Origin: Syntrophomonadaceae bacterium
GTDB taxonomy: Bacteria; Bacillota; Syntrophomonadia; Syntrophomonadales; Syntrophomonadaceae
Assembly: GCA_012840625.1 (NCBI GenBank)
Contig: DUSB01000189.1
Span: 1-24,511 of the forward strand
Direction: 5' to 3'
Length of the DNA: 24,511 nucleotides
Part shown: positions 7,234-14,761 of the stretch, in pieces
How positions within the stretch are numbered: the first letter of the stretch is position 1
How the letters are laid out: each line of letters starts with the position of its first letter
Position numbers and translations under genes: made by a program
Notes under the pieces: generated by a model
Seen by the model: the letters and a program-made list of their open reading frames with translations, nothing else
Told to the model about the DNA's origin: nothing
The model's database searches: none

Positions 7234-7680
7234 ATGAAAGATTTTACCACTTTTGTTTGCTATCGAATGAAGGCAACCATGAAAAAAATTGAGAAACATA
7301 TTGCGGAATTCCTGGCCCAATATGGTGTAACGATGACACAGTCCTTTATCCTTTTCTCTCTGTTAGAAAATGATGGTTCTACCTTAACAGAAATTGGTTT
7401 ACGAGCACAGATTGATAACTCTTCCCTGACTACTATGGTGGACAAGTTAGAGAAGGAGGGACTGGTAGAACGTCGTTTATCAACCCAGGATCGCAGGGTG
7501 GTAACCCTATATTTAACCGATAAAGGTAGAAAACTAGCCCAGCAGGTTTTCCAGGCCGGAGAATCGTATAACGATATGATAGCAGAAAGCATTCATCATA
7601 TAGAAAACGAATTCTATAGAGGTCTGGAGATTATTTCTAATACATTAGATGAAGAGGAAGAACTGCGCATCGCCAAATAA
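7234..7680 (+). CDS. MarR family transcriptional regulator, copy 2
   Basis: 148 residues, same length as the gene at 6227 and, by my residue count, identical at about 109 positions (74%). The first 95 residues, which contain the winged helix and the RLSTQDRR wing, differ at only 12 positions, while the last 53 differ at 27. DNA recognition is therefore probably shared and the dimer/ligand-linked C-terminal part has diverged. The ATG follows GGAAGTGAG. It is separated from copy 1 by a gene-free 560-base spacer and from the convergent PBP gene by a stem-loop. Heterodimers between the two copies are possible but unproven. Confidence 0.92.
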   Translation: MKDFTTFVCYRMKATMKKIEKHIAEFLAQYGVTMTQSFILFSLLENDGSTLTEIGLRAQIDNSSLTTMVDKLEKEGLVERRLSTQDRRVVTLYLTDKGRKLAQQVFQAGESYNDMIAESIHHIENEFYRGLEIISNTLDEEEELRIAK

Positions 7681-7710
7681 ATGCCTTATTATTAGTAGTT
7701 TTTATTCTTA

Positions 7711-7739
7711 TCCCCTGCTTACATTTATGTAGCAGGGGA
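7711..7739. terminator. Stem-loop between convergent marR copy 2 and PBP genes
   Basis: TCCCCTGC (7711-7718) pairs with GCAGGGGA (7732-7739); a bulged T and then TACAT/ATGTA extend the stem inward. It lies 30 bases after the MarR stop and 26 bases before the end of the PBP gene and could serve both. No long T-run follows on either strand. Confidence 0.6.
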
Positions 7740-7764
7740 CTTTACGCTTGGTCGTTATGCTATT

Positions 7765-9435
7765 TTACATACTATACTTGACCATTTGACGGGCAATGTC
7801 TCGAAAGACGGGAGCGCTGTTTTGAGCTCCCGATTCTCCTTCTTCCACCAGCACTACAATAACCCAGCGGGGCTTATCGGCGGGTAAATAACCCGCAAAC
7901 CAAGTATTAAGAATCTCCTTTTCGCCCTTATAGCGTCCCGTTTGAGCGGTAGCAGTTTTTCCCGCCACAGCTGTTTCCTGTATAGCAGCAGCCTGACCAG
8001 TTCCCTCTGCGACAACTTTTCGCAGGAGCCGCTGCAGGATAGCAGCTGTCTCGGCTTGCATAACCCTCTGTTTGGGTTCAAATTCCGCTTGCTTGCTAAC
8101 CCCCTGCTGATCAATGGTGCTGGCTACAATGCGAGGAGCGACCCACTGTCCATCATCAGCTACAGTGCTGAATAAAGATGCTATCTGTACCGGGGTTAAC
8201 ATAACCCCTTGCTGTCCCAGGCAGACATTGGCCAGGGCAGCTGCACCGCCTTCAAAACAAACATAGCTGTTTTTCGAATAGCCGGGCAATCCAGTAATAG
8301 TTGGATCGGTTAGATGTAAAGTGTCTACCCATTTCATCAAACGATGCTGACCCAGATCCAGAGCAATTTGGATAAAACAGGGATTGCAGGAACAGGCAAA
8401 AGCTTCTTCCATGGTTAAATTCCCATGCCCTTCTTTTTTCATACAGGCAACAGAAAGTTTTTCCCCCAGGGTATATTCACCTTCACAATGGTATTTATCT
8501 CCCGGAGTACAGATATGCTCTTCCAGAGCGGCAATAGAAACCACGATCTTAAATAAGGATCCGGGATGATAGGGGGTCAGGGCTCGATTGAGCAAAGGCT
8601 GACCGGGCGAAGAAAGGGCCTGCTTAATTTCATAAGGGTTAAAAGCAGGACGACTGGCCATGGCTACAATATCACGGCTCTCGATGTCCATGACTACCAC
8701 CGCTCCCTTATCAATATAGCAATTTACAGTATTTTCTACTATTTCCTGTATACGACGATCAATAGTTAGCACCACTGATCCGCTCAGTTTTTCTTTCTTT
8801 TTAACCTTATGCAAGCCGGCGATAACCTGACCACGCCCATCAACTATGGAAAGCATTTCCTGCCCGGAATCACCTGCTGCCAGCAGGGAATCATAATGTT
8901 TCTCTATGCCCACCATTCCCCGGCCCTCCAGGCTCTTATCCACATAACCGAGCAGATGGACACAAAATCCATCCAGCCGATAGCGGTGCAGTAAAGGAGC
9001 CACTACCAGACCGGGCAGATCAGCCTCCTGCCAAGCGCTTATTTCTTTTGCTGTTAAGTTATCGCGCAGCAGGATAAAGGAATCCCCTTTCTGCTTTGCG
9101 CCAGCAAGCTGCCGTTTTAATTCATAACTGCTCATTCCTATTATTTCAGCCAGCTGCTGTATGGACTGGCTGGCATGATTGCGGCTCTGGTCAGCAAATG
9201 TATCAGTCCACAAGTAGGCCGCTGAACTGATGCGAACATTGGTTAAAGGAAGATGGTTGCGATCCAGTATGTTCCCACGGGGATACTCCCTGAGCTCTAT
9301 CTCGCGGCTGCGCATGACTGCTGCTCTTTGTGCCAGCTCAGGGCCTTGAATGAGTTGATAATACCCCATACGCCCTGTTAGATAAACAAAAGCCACCAAA
9401 CATAGGATCATAATCTGATTTATCCGCTGTGGCAA
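7765..9435 (-). CDS. Class B penicillin-binding protein (peptidoglycan transpeptidase)
   Basis: 556 residues. It cross-links peptidoglycan stem peptides outside the membrane. A single N-terminal membrane segment at about 8-25 is followed by the PBP dimerisation domain (RGNILDRN at 53-60) and the transpeptidase domain with SLFK (nucleophile Ser293, Lys296) and SCN at 349-351. The third motif reads KTA (493-495), not the usual KTG. The C-terminus is short, with no PASTA domain, so it resembles the SpoVD/PBP2 core without appendages. The start is TTG at 9435, with GAGGGAG 8 bases upstream; that site lies inside a terminator-like hairpin. It is the last gene of the minus-strand block, 133 bases after the DUF4911 gene. 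A sporulation or elongation role cannot be decided. Confidence 0.9.
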   Translation of the reverse strand: MPQRINQIMILCLVAFVYLTGRMGYYQLIQGPELAQRAAVMRSREIELREYPRGNILDRNHLPLTNVRISSAAYLWTDTFADQSRNHASQSIQQLAEIIGMSSYELKRQLAGAKQKGDSFILLRDNLTAKEISAWQEADLPGLVVAPLLHRYRLDGFCVHLLGYVDKSLEGRGMVGIEKHYDSLLAAGDSGQEMLSIVDGRGQVIAGLHKVKKKEKLSGSVVLTIDRRIQEIVENTVNCYIDKGAVVVMDIESRDIVAMASRPAFNPYEIKQALSSPGQPLLNRALTPYHPGSLFKIVVSIAALEEHICTPGDKYHCEGEYTLGEKLSVACMKKEGHGNLTMEEAFACSCNPCFIQIALDLGQHRLMKWVDTLHLTDPTITGLPGYSKNSYVCFEGGAAALANVCLGQQGVMLTPVQIASLFSTVADDGQWVAPRIVASTIDQQGVSKQAEFEPKQRVMQAETAAILQRLLRKVVAEGTGQAAAIQETAVAGKTATAQTGRYKGEKEILNTWFAGYLPADKPRWVIVVLVEEGESGAQNSAPVFRDIARQMVKYSM

Positions 9436-9436
9436 T

Positions 9437-9478
9437 AAAAAAACTCCCTCTGGCTTTTTTATATCATTAACAGAGGGA
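9437..9478 (-). terminator. Intrinsic terminator whose 3' arm is the PBP ribosome-binding site
   Basis: Read on the minus strand, TCCCTCTG (9478-9471) pairs with CAGAGGGA (9452-9445) across an 18-base loop, followed after one G by seven T (9443-9437). The right arm contains AGAGGGA, the ribosome-binding site for the TTG start at 9435. It may end transcripts of the upstream U32 block, or control PBP expression by hiding the site or by attenuation. Confidence 0.6.
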
Positions 9479-9568
9479 AGAAGGGCTATACATTGATATT
9501 GGCAGGTAAAGATTGGTCATTTTTTTTGATCATTGCCGGGAATGAATTTCAGGTTTTCCGGCATCAAT

Positions 9569-9769
9569 TTATAAAATTTGTATGGGGAAGGGGAGATGCT
9601 GTAGAATCTTATAGACATCGTGGTAGGTATCGGGTGTGACCCTTACCACTACCTTACCTTTCTGTCGATCCAGGGTTGATACAATACCCAGATGATTATA
9701 AGCTTCAATCAAACGAGTAAGCAGATCAATTTTTTCTGGTGCCAGCTGTAAGTAAATTTCATGCTTCAT
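9569..9769 (-). CDS. DUF4911-like small protein
   Basis: 66 residues, a small alpha/beta protein with a segment GKVVVRVTPDTY near 38-49 that matches what I recall of DUF4911 proteins of Clostridia; function unknown. It is cytoplasmic and lacks Cys. The start overlaps the 3' end of the U32 gene by 11 bases, which implies coupled translation and perhaps a partner role to that enzyme. The gene is followed by a gene-free 133-base stretch holding the PBP hairpin. Confidence 0.75.
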   Translation of the reverse strand: MKHEIYLQLAPEKIDLLTRLIEAYNHLGIVSTLDRQKGKVVVRVTPDTYHDVYKILQHLPFPIQIL

Positions 9770-10988
9770 GATTTCGATACCACCGGCGCAAGATGCTCAT
9801 GGCCGGAATCGGTTCAGGCCATGGAATCAACACTCGTTGACAGGGATGGCGGGCACGATCGAGCGCCTGTCCTTCCTCATCTTCCAGATGTTCAACGGGA
9901 AACGCCATCACCGTACCACCCGGCAAAAGCAGCTCCAGTTCCTCTCCCACCCCAAAATTGGAACGCTGTTCTATTTCCACCATCCTGCGGCCCTGATGAT
10001 AGTCCCGCACAATACCACAAAAATCAGCCCTGTTTTTCAGCATACTTCTGTTACCATCCTGAATATCTTCTGCCTCCCCGTCTAAAAAACCTGTTGTATA
10101 AGGTCGGGTAGCAATCGAGCTGAGTTCTTCCATCCATTTGCCTGCCTGCTCCTCATCCCATGCACCTTTATAATATTGATCAATAGCCTGGCGATAAACA
10201 CTGCCCACCATTGCTACATAAAGAGGACTTTTCATGCGCCCTTCTACTTTTAATGCATCAACAGGAAGCTGCAGCAGACGAGGTAATTCAGGCAGTAAAC
10301 ATAGGTCACGGGAATTTAAAATATATGTACCACGCTCATCTTCTTCGATAGGATAGTATTCGCCGGGACGCTTTTCCTCCAGCAATTGATAGCGGTAACG
10401 ACAGGGGTGAGCACATTCTCCGCGATTGGCACTGCGTCCGGTCATATAATGGGAAAGAAGGCAGCGGCCTGAATAGGAGACGCACATCGCACCGTGTACA
10501 AAAATCTCCAGCTCTATGTCTACTTTGTCTTTGATTTCTTTCATATCCTGGAGCGGTACTTCACGGGCTAGAACAATGCGGCTGGCCCCCAGATCACGGC
10601 AGACTGCTGCGGCTTCATAATTGCTGATGCTGGCCTGGGTGCTAATGGTAACCGCCAAATCCGGCGCATAACGTTTTGCCAGGCGAAGAACGCCTAAATC
10701 AGATACGATAATACCATCTACATGAAAGGCATTTAATGCCTCCAGATAGGATATCAGGACAGGCAAATCCTGATTATAAGCCAAGGCATTAACCGCTATA
10801 TACAGCTTTTTGCCCTGACTCTGTACATAAGCTGCGGCCTGTTTAATTTCCTGCCGGCTTAAATTCCCAGCAAAGGAACGTAAACTAAATTCCCTGCCCC
10901 CAGCATAAACCGCATCAGCCCCAAATAAACAGGCAGTAACTAGTTTTTCCATGTTGCCCGCCGGTAAAAGCAGTTCAGCTTTCTTCAT
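9759..10988 (-). CDS. Peptidase U32 family protein (tRNA hydroxylation type)
   Basis: 409 residues. The family signature is complete: EIFVHGAMC with Cys169, then GRC with Cys176, and GECAHPC with Cys192 and Cys196. These four Cys are the likely [4Fe-4S] ligands seen in TrhP-type proteins. Despite the peptidase name, relatives (E. coli TrhP, Bacillus YrrN/YrrO) act in prephenate-dependent hydroxylation of U34 in tRNA, and RlhA acts on 23S rRNA. The N-terminal half is a TIM-barrel-like fold and the C-terminal part a small beta domain. The start overlaps the mltG stop by 4 bases (ATGA) and the end overlaps the DUF4911 gene, so the three are one transcription unit. Bacillus has two adjacent U32 genes here; only one is present. 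Confidence 0.9.
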   Translation of the reverse strand: MKKAELLLPAGNMEKLVTACLFGADAVYAGGREFSLRSFAGNLSRQEIKQAAAYVQSQGKKLYIAVNALAYNQDLPVLISYLEALNAFHVDGIIVSDLGVLRLAKRYAPDLAVTISTQASISNYEAAAVCRDLGASRIVLAREVPLQDMKEIKDKVDIELEIFVHGAMCVSYSGRCLLSHYMTGRSANRGECAHPCRYRYQLLEEKRPGEYYPIEEDERGTYILNSRDLCLLPELPRLLQLPVDALKVEGRMKSPLYVAMVGSVYRQAIDQYYKGAWDEEQAGKWMEELSSIATRPYTTGFLDGEAEDIQDGNRSMLKNRADFCGIVRDYHQGRRMVEIEQRSNFGVGEELELLLPGGTVMAFPVEHLEDEEGQALDRARHPCQRVLIPWPEPIPAMSILRRWYRNHEA

Positions 10989-12052
10989 GATTTATCACCG
11001 TTCCTGTTGGCTGCATTCTCTTTTTCATATTTTTTCCGGGCCTGCTCGTGCTCGGCATAGGTTTTGGAGAAAAAATGACTGCCATCGCCCCGGGCTACAT
11101 AGTACATATAATCATGCTGTTCAGGATTCAATGCCGCTTCAATAGCAGCTCGACCCGGTGAGGCAATGGGCCCGGGTGGCAAGCCAGGGTATTTATATGT
11201 GTTGTAAGGAGAATCTACTTTAAGATCCTCTAAGAGCACCTGCTCCTTATGCTTTCCCCGGGCATATAAAACAGTAGCGTCAATCTGCAAGGGCATCCCT
11301 GCTGCAAGTCGATTCTGTATCACTCCAGAAATACGGGCTCGCTCAGATGGAACCTTGGCTTCCCTCTCAATTAAGGAAGCAATGATAAGCACCTCATGTA
11401 CGGACATGTCTTTTTCCGCTGCCTGTTCAGCAAAATTCTGGTTCCATATGGTTGAAAAACGTTCCAGCATTGTAGCTATAAGCTGTTCAGGACTAGTTTG
11501 GGGGCTGACAGCATAGGTATCTGGAAACAAATAGCCCTCCAGACGTTTTGGATTGGATGCTTCGCCAGGTATAAAATCATAAGGATAATCAACCAGCAAT
11601 GCCTGCTCAAACTCCTTTGGAGTACAGATCTTGTTCTGAATGAAAAGCTGGCCAATCTGATCCAGAGTATAACCTTCTGGTACGGTAATCTTACCGCTAT
11701 TGCTTCCCCGGGCAATAATCGCTGCCATCTCGGGCAATGATTGACTTCTTTTTAGTACATAGCTGCCCGCCTTAAGATGGCTATCAAGATTATTCTTTCT
11801 ACAATAGCGCAAAAATGCTTTTTCACTGCGGATAAGATCATGTTCCTTTAAAATAGCAGCGATCTGCCGGGCCGAACTCTGATCTGGCAGCTGAACGTGT
11901 ATTTCCCTTTGATCCTCGGGGTCAACAGCTTTATACTGTTGACTACTTATGTAGACCCCCACCAGTACGACAAGCAGGACAATGGCTCCTGCGATTATTG
12001 TAACCGGTACTGCATGGTATTGTAGTTTATCTTGCAACTTTAATTCACTCAC
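10985..12052 (-). CDS. mltG: Endolytic murein transglycosylase MltG
   Basis: 355 residues with a GTG start preceded by AGGTG. It cleaves nascent glycan strands at the membrane and so sets glycan length. A membrane segment lies at about 15-36, a LysM-like part at about 120-155 (ITVPEGYTLDQIGQLF) and the YceG catalytic domain after that. ASLIEREAK places the likely catalytic Glu at residue 229, corresponding to Glu218 of E. coli MltG. The YPGLPPGPIASPG segment typical of the family is present. It lies 27 bases after the VanW-domain gene and overlaps the U32 gene; in Bacillus the homologue yrrL occupies the same place. Confidence 0.95.
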   Translation of the reverse strand: MSELKLQDKLQYHAVPVTIIAGAIVLLVVLVGVYISSQQYKAVDPEDQREIHVQLPDQSSARQIAAILKEHDLIRSEKAFLRYCRKNNLDSHLKAGSYVLKRSQSLPEMAAIIARGSNSGKITVPEGYTLDQIGQLFIQNKICTPKEFEQALLVDYPYDFIPGEASNPKRLEGYLFPDTYAVSPQTSPEQLIATMLERFSTIWNQNFAEQAAEKDMSVHEVLIIASLIEREAKVPSERARISGVIQNRLAAGMPLQIDATVLYARGKHKEQVLLEDLKVDSPYNTYKYPGLPPGPIASPGRAAIEAALNPEQHDYMYYVARGDGSHFFSKTYAEHEQARKKYEKENAANRNGDKS

Positions 12053-12079
12053 TCTTTTTCACCTATGTTTTGTTGATAT

Positions 12080-13534
12080 TTATGAGGCGGGTACCTGTGG
12101 AGGCACCCCCACATCAGGTGGATTCTGCCCGGCACCTGGTTCCTGAACCTCCCCGGGGGCAGGTGCGGGTGGGTCAGGTACAGCAGGATCAGCTACATGG
12201 GCTGGACCTTTCTTAATCACCCTACTTAACGGTTTATAGCAATCAGTACCCAAACGTTCTGTTTTTACTATTTTTCCCCGGGCATCCGTATACTGCCGAA
12301 AAGCGCGCACTACGTAGCCAGGCAGACCATGCCGCTCTATAATTTCAGTACCCGGAGCCAGATTTTTATCTGCTTCAGTTACTGTATCATAAGGGATAGT
12401 CTTATCAATGACCGCATAAACCCTGATATTCTTTTTATAGTCAGTATTACCATAAATAGTAATAGTAAGTTTTCCCCCGGCAGCATTCGCTTTTATACAT
12501 AAAGGAGAATCGGTGTTGTTGCGAAAACGAAAATCCTGAACGCCATAAACCACCGTAGCATCACGCCCCAGCGGTACATAGCTGACTGAAAGACCATGGT
12601 TATGCCGTTCCACAATTTCCAAACCCGCCAGTAAAACGGAATTATACAGGGTAGAGGATACCTGACATATGCCTCCACCTATGCCGGGTTCAAATTTATC
12701 ACCCACCACCACCATTGCATCGCGATAGCCTTTTTCACTACTGCGGCTCCCTACCCTTTTGTTAAAAGAGAAAACCTCACCCGCTTTGAGAATACAGTTA
12801 TCAATACTGGAAGCAGCCATATGCAGATTATGAGAACGATTGACTTCACCTGCATTGTACTGCGTGGAGTAAACCGCCAGCTGACCAAGATTGCGAAAAT
12901 CCTCCGGGTTTACATGGGGGTTTACCGATTCCAGAGCAATCAATACTGAAAGCTCACCCATCTCTTTTAATTCCTGGGGCAGGTACATATAGGTTGCGTT
13001 TATATCCACCCGCGTTCCTATCTGTCCGGGTAGGACTTCCGGTTTACCCTGAGCGTTTATAATCACTCGCGCATCGGTATAGGGTGTTGACCAGCGTTCA
13101 TTCCATTCTCGATGCAGCTTATCCTTTACTGCCGCATCATAATTAAGGGTTAAGCTATAACAGCGATAATGTCTTCCATCCAGGCTGCGCAGCTTCTCCT
13201 TCCAATCCAGATGCTGCTCTTTATCCCATACATCCTTAACAAAGCCTTTTATATCAATAGGTTCACAAAGATCCCGCATAGTACATTCATACGTATAGTC
13301 TTCACGGTAAAATTCCACCGGCACCGTCCACAACTGCTCCATTTTGGCTGCCAGCAAGCTACTGGCTTCATCACAGTTCTTCCCCTGCACTGGTATACCA
13401 GCAATCTGTACCCCCGGAGCAAAGACCTGCTGGCTGGCTACAGCCTGATAAAAGTATAGTCCCAACGCAGTTATGATTCCCAGCAGTATAAGGCCAACAA
13501 AAACGAATTCTTTTTTTAAACCACTCCACTGCAA
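12080..13534 (-). CDS. VanW-domain cell-surface protein with G5-like domain
   Basis: 484 residues. A membrane anchor at about 10-30 is followed by a PG_binding_4-like region (about 60-200), the VanW domain (about 216-364, with GGGICQVSSTLYN at 286-298), a G5-like domain (about 370-440) and a Pro-rich tail (445-484). Such proteins sit outside the membrane and are thought to bind peptidoglycan; VanW of vancomycin clusters gives the name but resistance is not implied. The start is TTG at 13534 with GGGGGA 5 bases upstream. It has its own likely promoter just after the terminator of the DUF1292 gene and is followed 27 bases later by mltG, so it probably leads a wall-related operon. Bacillus lacks it at this spot. 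Confidence 0.85.
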   Translation of the reverse strand: MQWSGLKKEFVFVGLILLGIITALGLYFYQAVASQQVFAPGVQIAGIPVQGKNCDEASSLLAAKMEQLWTVPVEFYREDYTYECTMRDLCEPIDIKGFVKDVWDKEQHLDWKEKLRSLDGRHYRCYSLTLNYDAAVKDKLHREWNERWSTPYTDARVIINAQGKPEVLPGQIGTRVDINATYMYLPQELKEMGELSVLIALESVNPHVNPEDFRNLGQLAVYSTQYNAGEVNRSHNLHMAASSIDNCILKAGEVFSFNKRVGSRSSEKGYRDAMVVVGDKFEPGIGGGICQVSSTLYNSVLLAGLEIVERHNHGLSVSYVPLGRDATVVYGVQDFRFRNNTDSPLCIKANAAGGKLTITIYGNTDYKKNIRVYAVIDKTIPYDTVTEADKNLAPGTEIIERHGLPGYVVRAFRQYTDARGKIVKTERLGTDCYKPLSRVIKKGPAHVADPAVPDPPAPAPGEVQEPGAGQNPPDVGVPPQVPAS

Positions 13535-13566
13535 AATTATCCCCCACTATAAAAGCATTACTTTAT

Positions 13567-13572
13567 ATTATA
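13567..13572 (-). promoter_or_regulatory. Likely -10 element for the VanW-mltG-U32 operon
   Basis: A perfect TATAAT on the minus strand lies about 35 bases upstream of the TTG start and just after the terminator at 13608-13637. The -35 region is T-rich (TTTTTT at 16 bases) and not a good consensus, so this is a candidate only. Confidence 0.4.
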
Positions 13573-13607
13573 ATATATTTTACCGGGTAAAAAATGAGTA
13601 TTTGAAC

Positions 13608-13637
13608 AAAAAAAAGAAGCCCGCGGGCTTCTTTTTT
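13608..13637. terminator. Intrinsic terminator directly at the DUF1292 stop codon
   Basis: GAAGCCCGCGGGCTTC (13616-13631) is a perfect palindrome flanked by eight A on the left and six T on the right. On the minus strand it gives a GC-rich stem followed by eight T, a textbook terminator; symmetry makes it work both ways. The stop codon of the DUF1292 gene (13638-13636) is part of the A-run leading into the stem. Confidence 0.9.
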
Positions 13638-13923
13638 ACAACTCCTCATTATCGATCAGCTCTTGCCAGGCGTCAGCCACCTTCTCCCATTCTTCATCAT
13701 CTTCAATATCAGCCAGGAATTCACTGCCTTCTTCATCGTAAACGACCTTTAAAATCACAACTTCAATTTCTTCGCTTTCTTCATCCTGGCCTTCGAGGGG
13801 AACTAATACACGATAACTTTCTTCATCAACGGTCATTTCAGCCAGCAGCTCGAATTCATGTTCCCTGCCTTCTTCATCTACTAAAACCAAAATGGGAAAT
13901 TCTTCGAAGTGGTCCTCCGTCAT
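13636..13923 (-). CDS. DUF1292 family acidic protein (YrzB-like)
   Basis: 95 residues, of which 37 are Asp or Glu. It has the DUF1292 pattern: an N-terminal FPILVLVDEEGREHEFE-type strand-turn-strand followed by YRVLVPLEG and a second VVYDEEG repeat. The function of the family is unknown; it travels with ruvX and ireB in Firmicutes (Bacillus yrzB). It is a cytoplasmic protein without Cys. GAGGTG precedes the ATG. The gene closes the alaS-ireB-ruvX transcription unit, as a strong terminator overlaps its stop codon. Confidence 0.9.
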   Translation of the reverse strand: MTEDHFEEFPILVLVDEEGREHEFELLAEMTVDEESYRVLVPLEGQDEESEEIEVVILKVVYDEEGSEFLADIEDDEEWEKVADAWQELIDNEEL

Positions 13924-13983
13924 ATATACACCTCTTTTCCAAAGATAAGCTAATTCTAATATTTTCCTCTCTTCTTTGTCAAA

Positions 13984-14400
13984 TTAACCCTGAACCTGTT
14001 TGTCCAAATAGCTTTGTAGTATTGTAACCGCCGCTAGCTTGTCTATTACTTTTTTTCGTTTACGCCGGGAAACATCTGCCTGCAGCAGGACTTTCTCTGC
14101 ACTTACAGTGCTAAGTCTTTCGTCGCTGTATTCTACCGGTATCTTTAATTCCGCAGCTAAATGGTCACCAAACGCCTGTACCTCAAGCGCTTTTGGTCCC
14201 AGACTGCCATTCATATTCAATGGTAAGCCTATTACAATACGTTCGATCTGGTACTTAACACATAGGTCTTTTAAATAATTCATATCTGCCTGCTCATTGC
14301 TTCGCACCAACGTTGAATGGGGCTGTGCTGTCCAACCCAGAGGATCGCTGATCGCTATACCAATTCTTCGTTCACCATAATCTAAACCCATTATTCTCAT
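13984..14400 (-). CDS. ruvX: RuvX/YqgF family putative Holliday junction resolvase / pre-16S rRNA nuclease
   Basis: 138 residues, the normal length. The RNase H-like fold is shown by MGLDYGERRIGIA at residues 4-16 with Asp7 as likely metal ligand, the DERLST motif in the middle and the VIDKLAAVTILQSYL C-terminal motif with the final acidic residue. Homologues are proposed to resolve Holliday junctions and to mature the 5' end of 16S rRNA. GGCGG lies 6 bases before the ATG. It follows ireB by 50 bases and precedes the DUF1292 gene by 60, the conserved Firmicute order. Confidence 0.94.
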   Translation of the reverse strand: MRIMGLDYGERRIGIAISDPLGWTAQPHSTLVRSNEQADMNYLKDLCVKYQIERIVIGLPLNMNGSLGPKALEVQAFGDHLAAELKIPVEYSDERLSTVSAEKVLLQADVSRRKRKKVIDKLAAVTILQSYLDKQVQG

Positions 14401-14450
14401 ATATTTCCGCCTTTATGTGTAAAACTATCCATAGGAAAACTTCCAGCAAG

Positions 14451-14705
14451 CTACTGTAAATAATGCTGCAACAAAACTTCCATAATCTCATCACGATCAA
14501 CCTTGCAAATCAAGCTGCGGGCCTGTTTATGACTGGTAATGTAGGCTGGATCACCTGATATCATATAACCTACCAGCTGGTTAATCGGGTTGTACCCTTT
14601 TTCCTCCAGCGCCTGATAAACGGCTTTTAAAATGCTATGCACCTGGGTGTCGTTCTCTTTATTCCATTTAAAACTAACCGTATGCTCATCCGATTTACGG
14701 GGCAT
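14451..14705 (-). CDS. ireB: IreB family regulatory phosphoprotein (UPF0297, YrzL-like)
   Basis: 84 residues, matching the family in length and in the conserved core YNPINQLVGYMISGDPAYI at about 38-56. In Enterococcus the homologue is phosphorylated by the Ser/Thr kinase IreK on N-terminal Thr residues and dampens cephalosporin tolerance, so a link to cell-wall signalling is likely. GGGGAGG precedes the ATG by 7 bases. It lies between alaS and ruvX, the conserved position. The N-terminal region has Ser and Thr that could be phosphorylated, but sites are not proven here. Confidence 0.92.
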   Translation of the reverse strand: MPRKSDEHTVSFKWNKENDTQVHSILKAVYQALEEKGYNPINQLVGYMISGDPAYITSHKQARSLICKVDRDEIMEVLLQHYLQ

Positions 14706-14761
14706 TATAACACCTCCCCATTACCACGTCAGTTCTATACCAGACATAAAAACTCCTGTAG

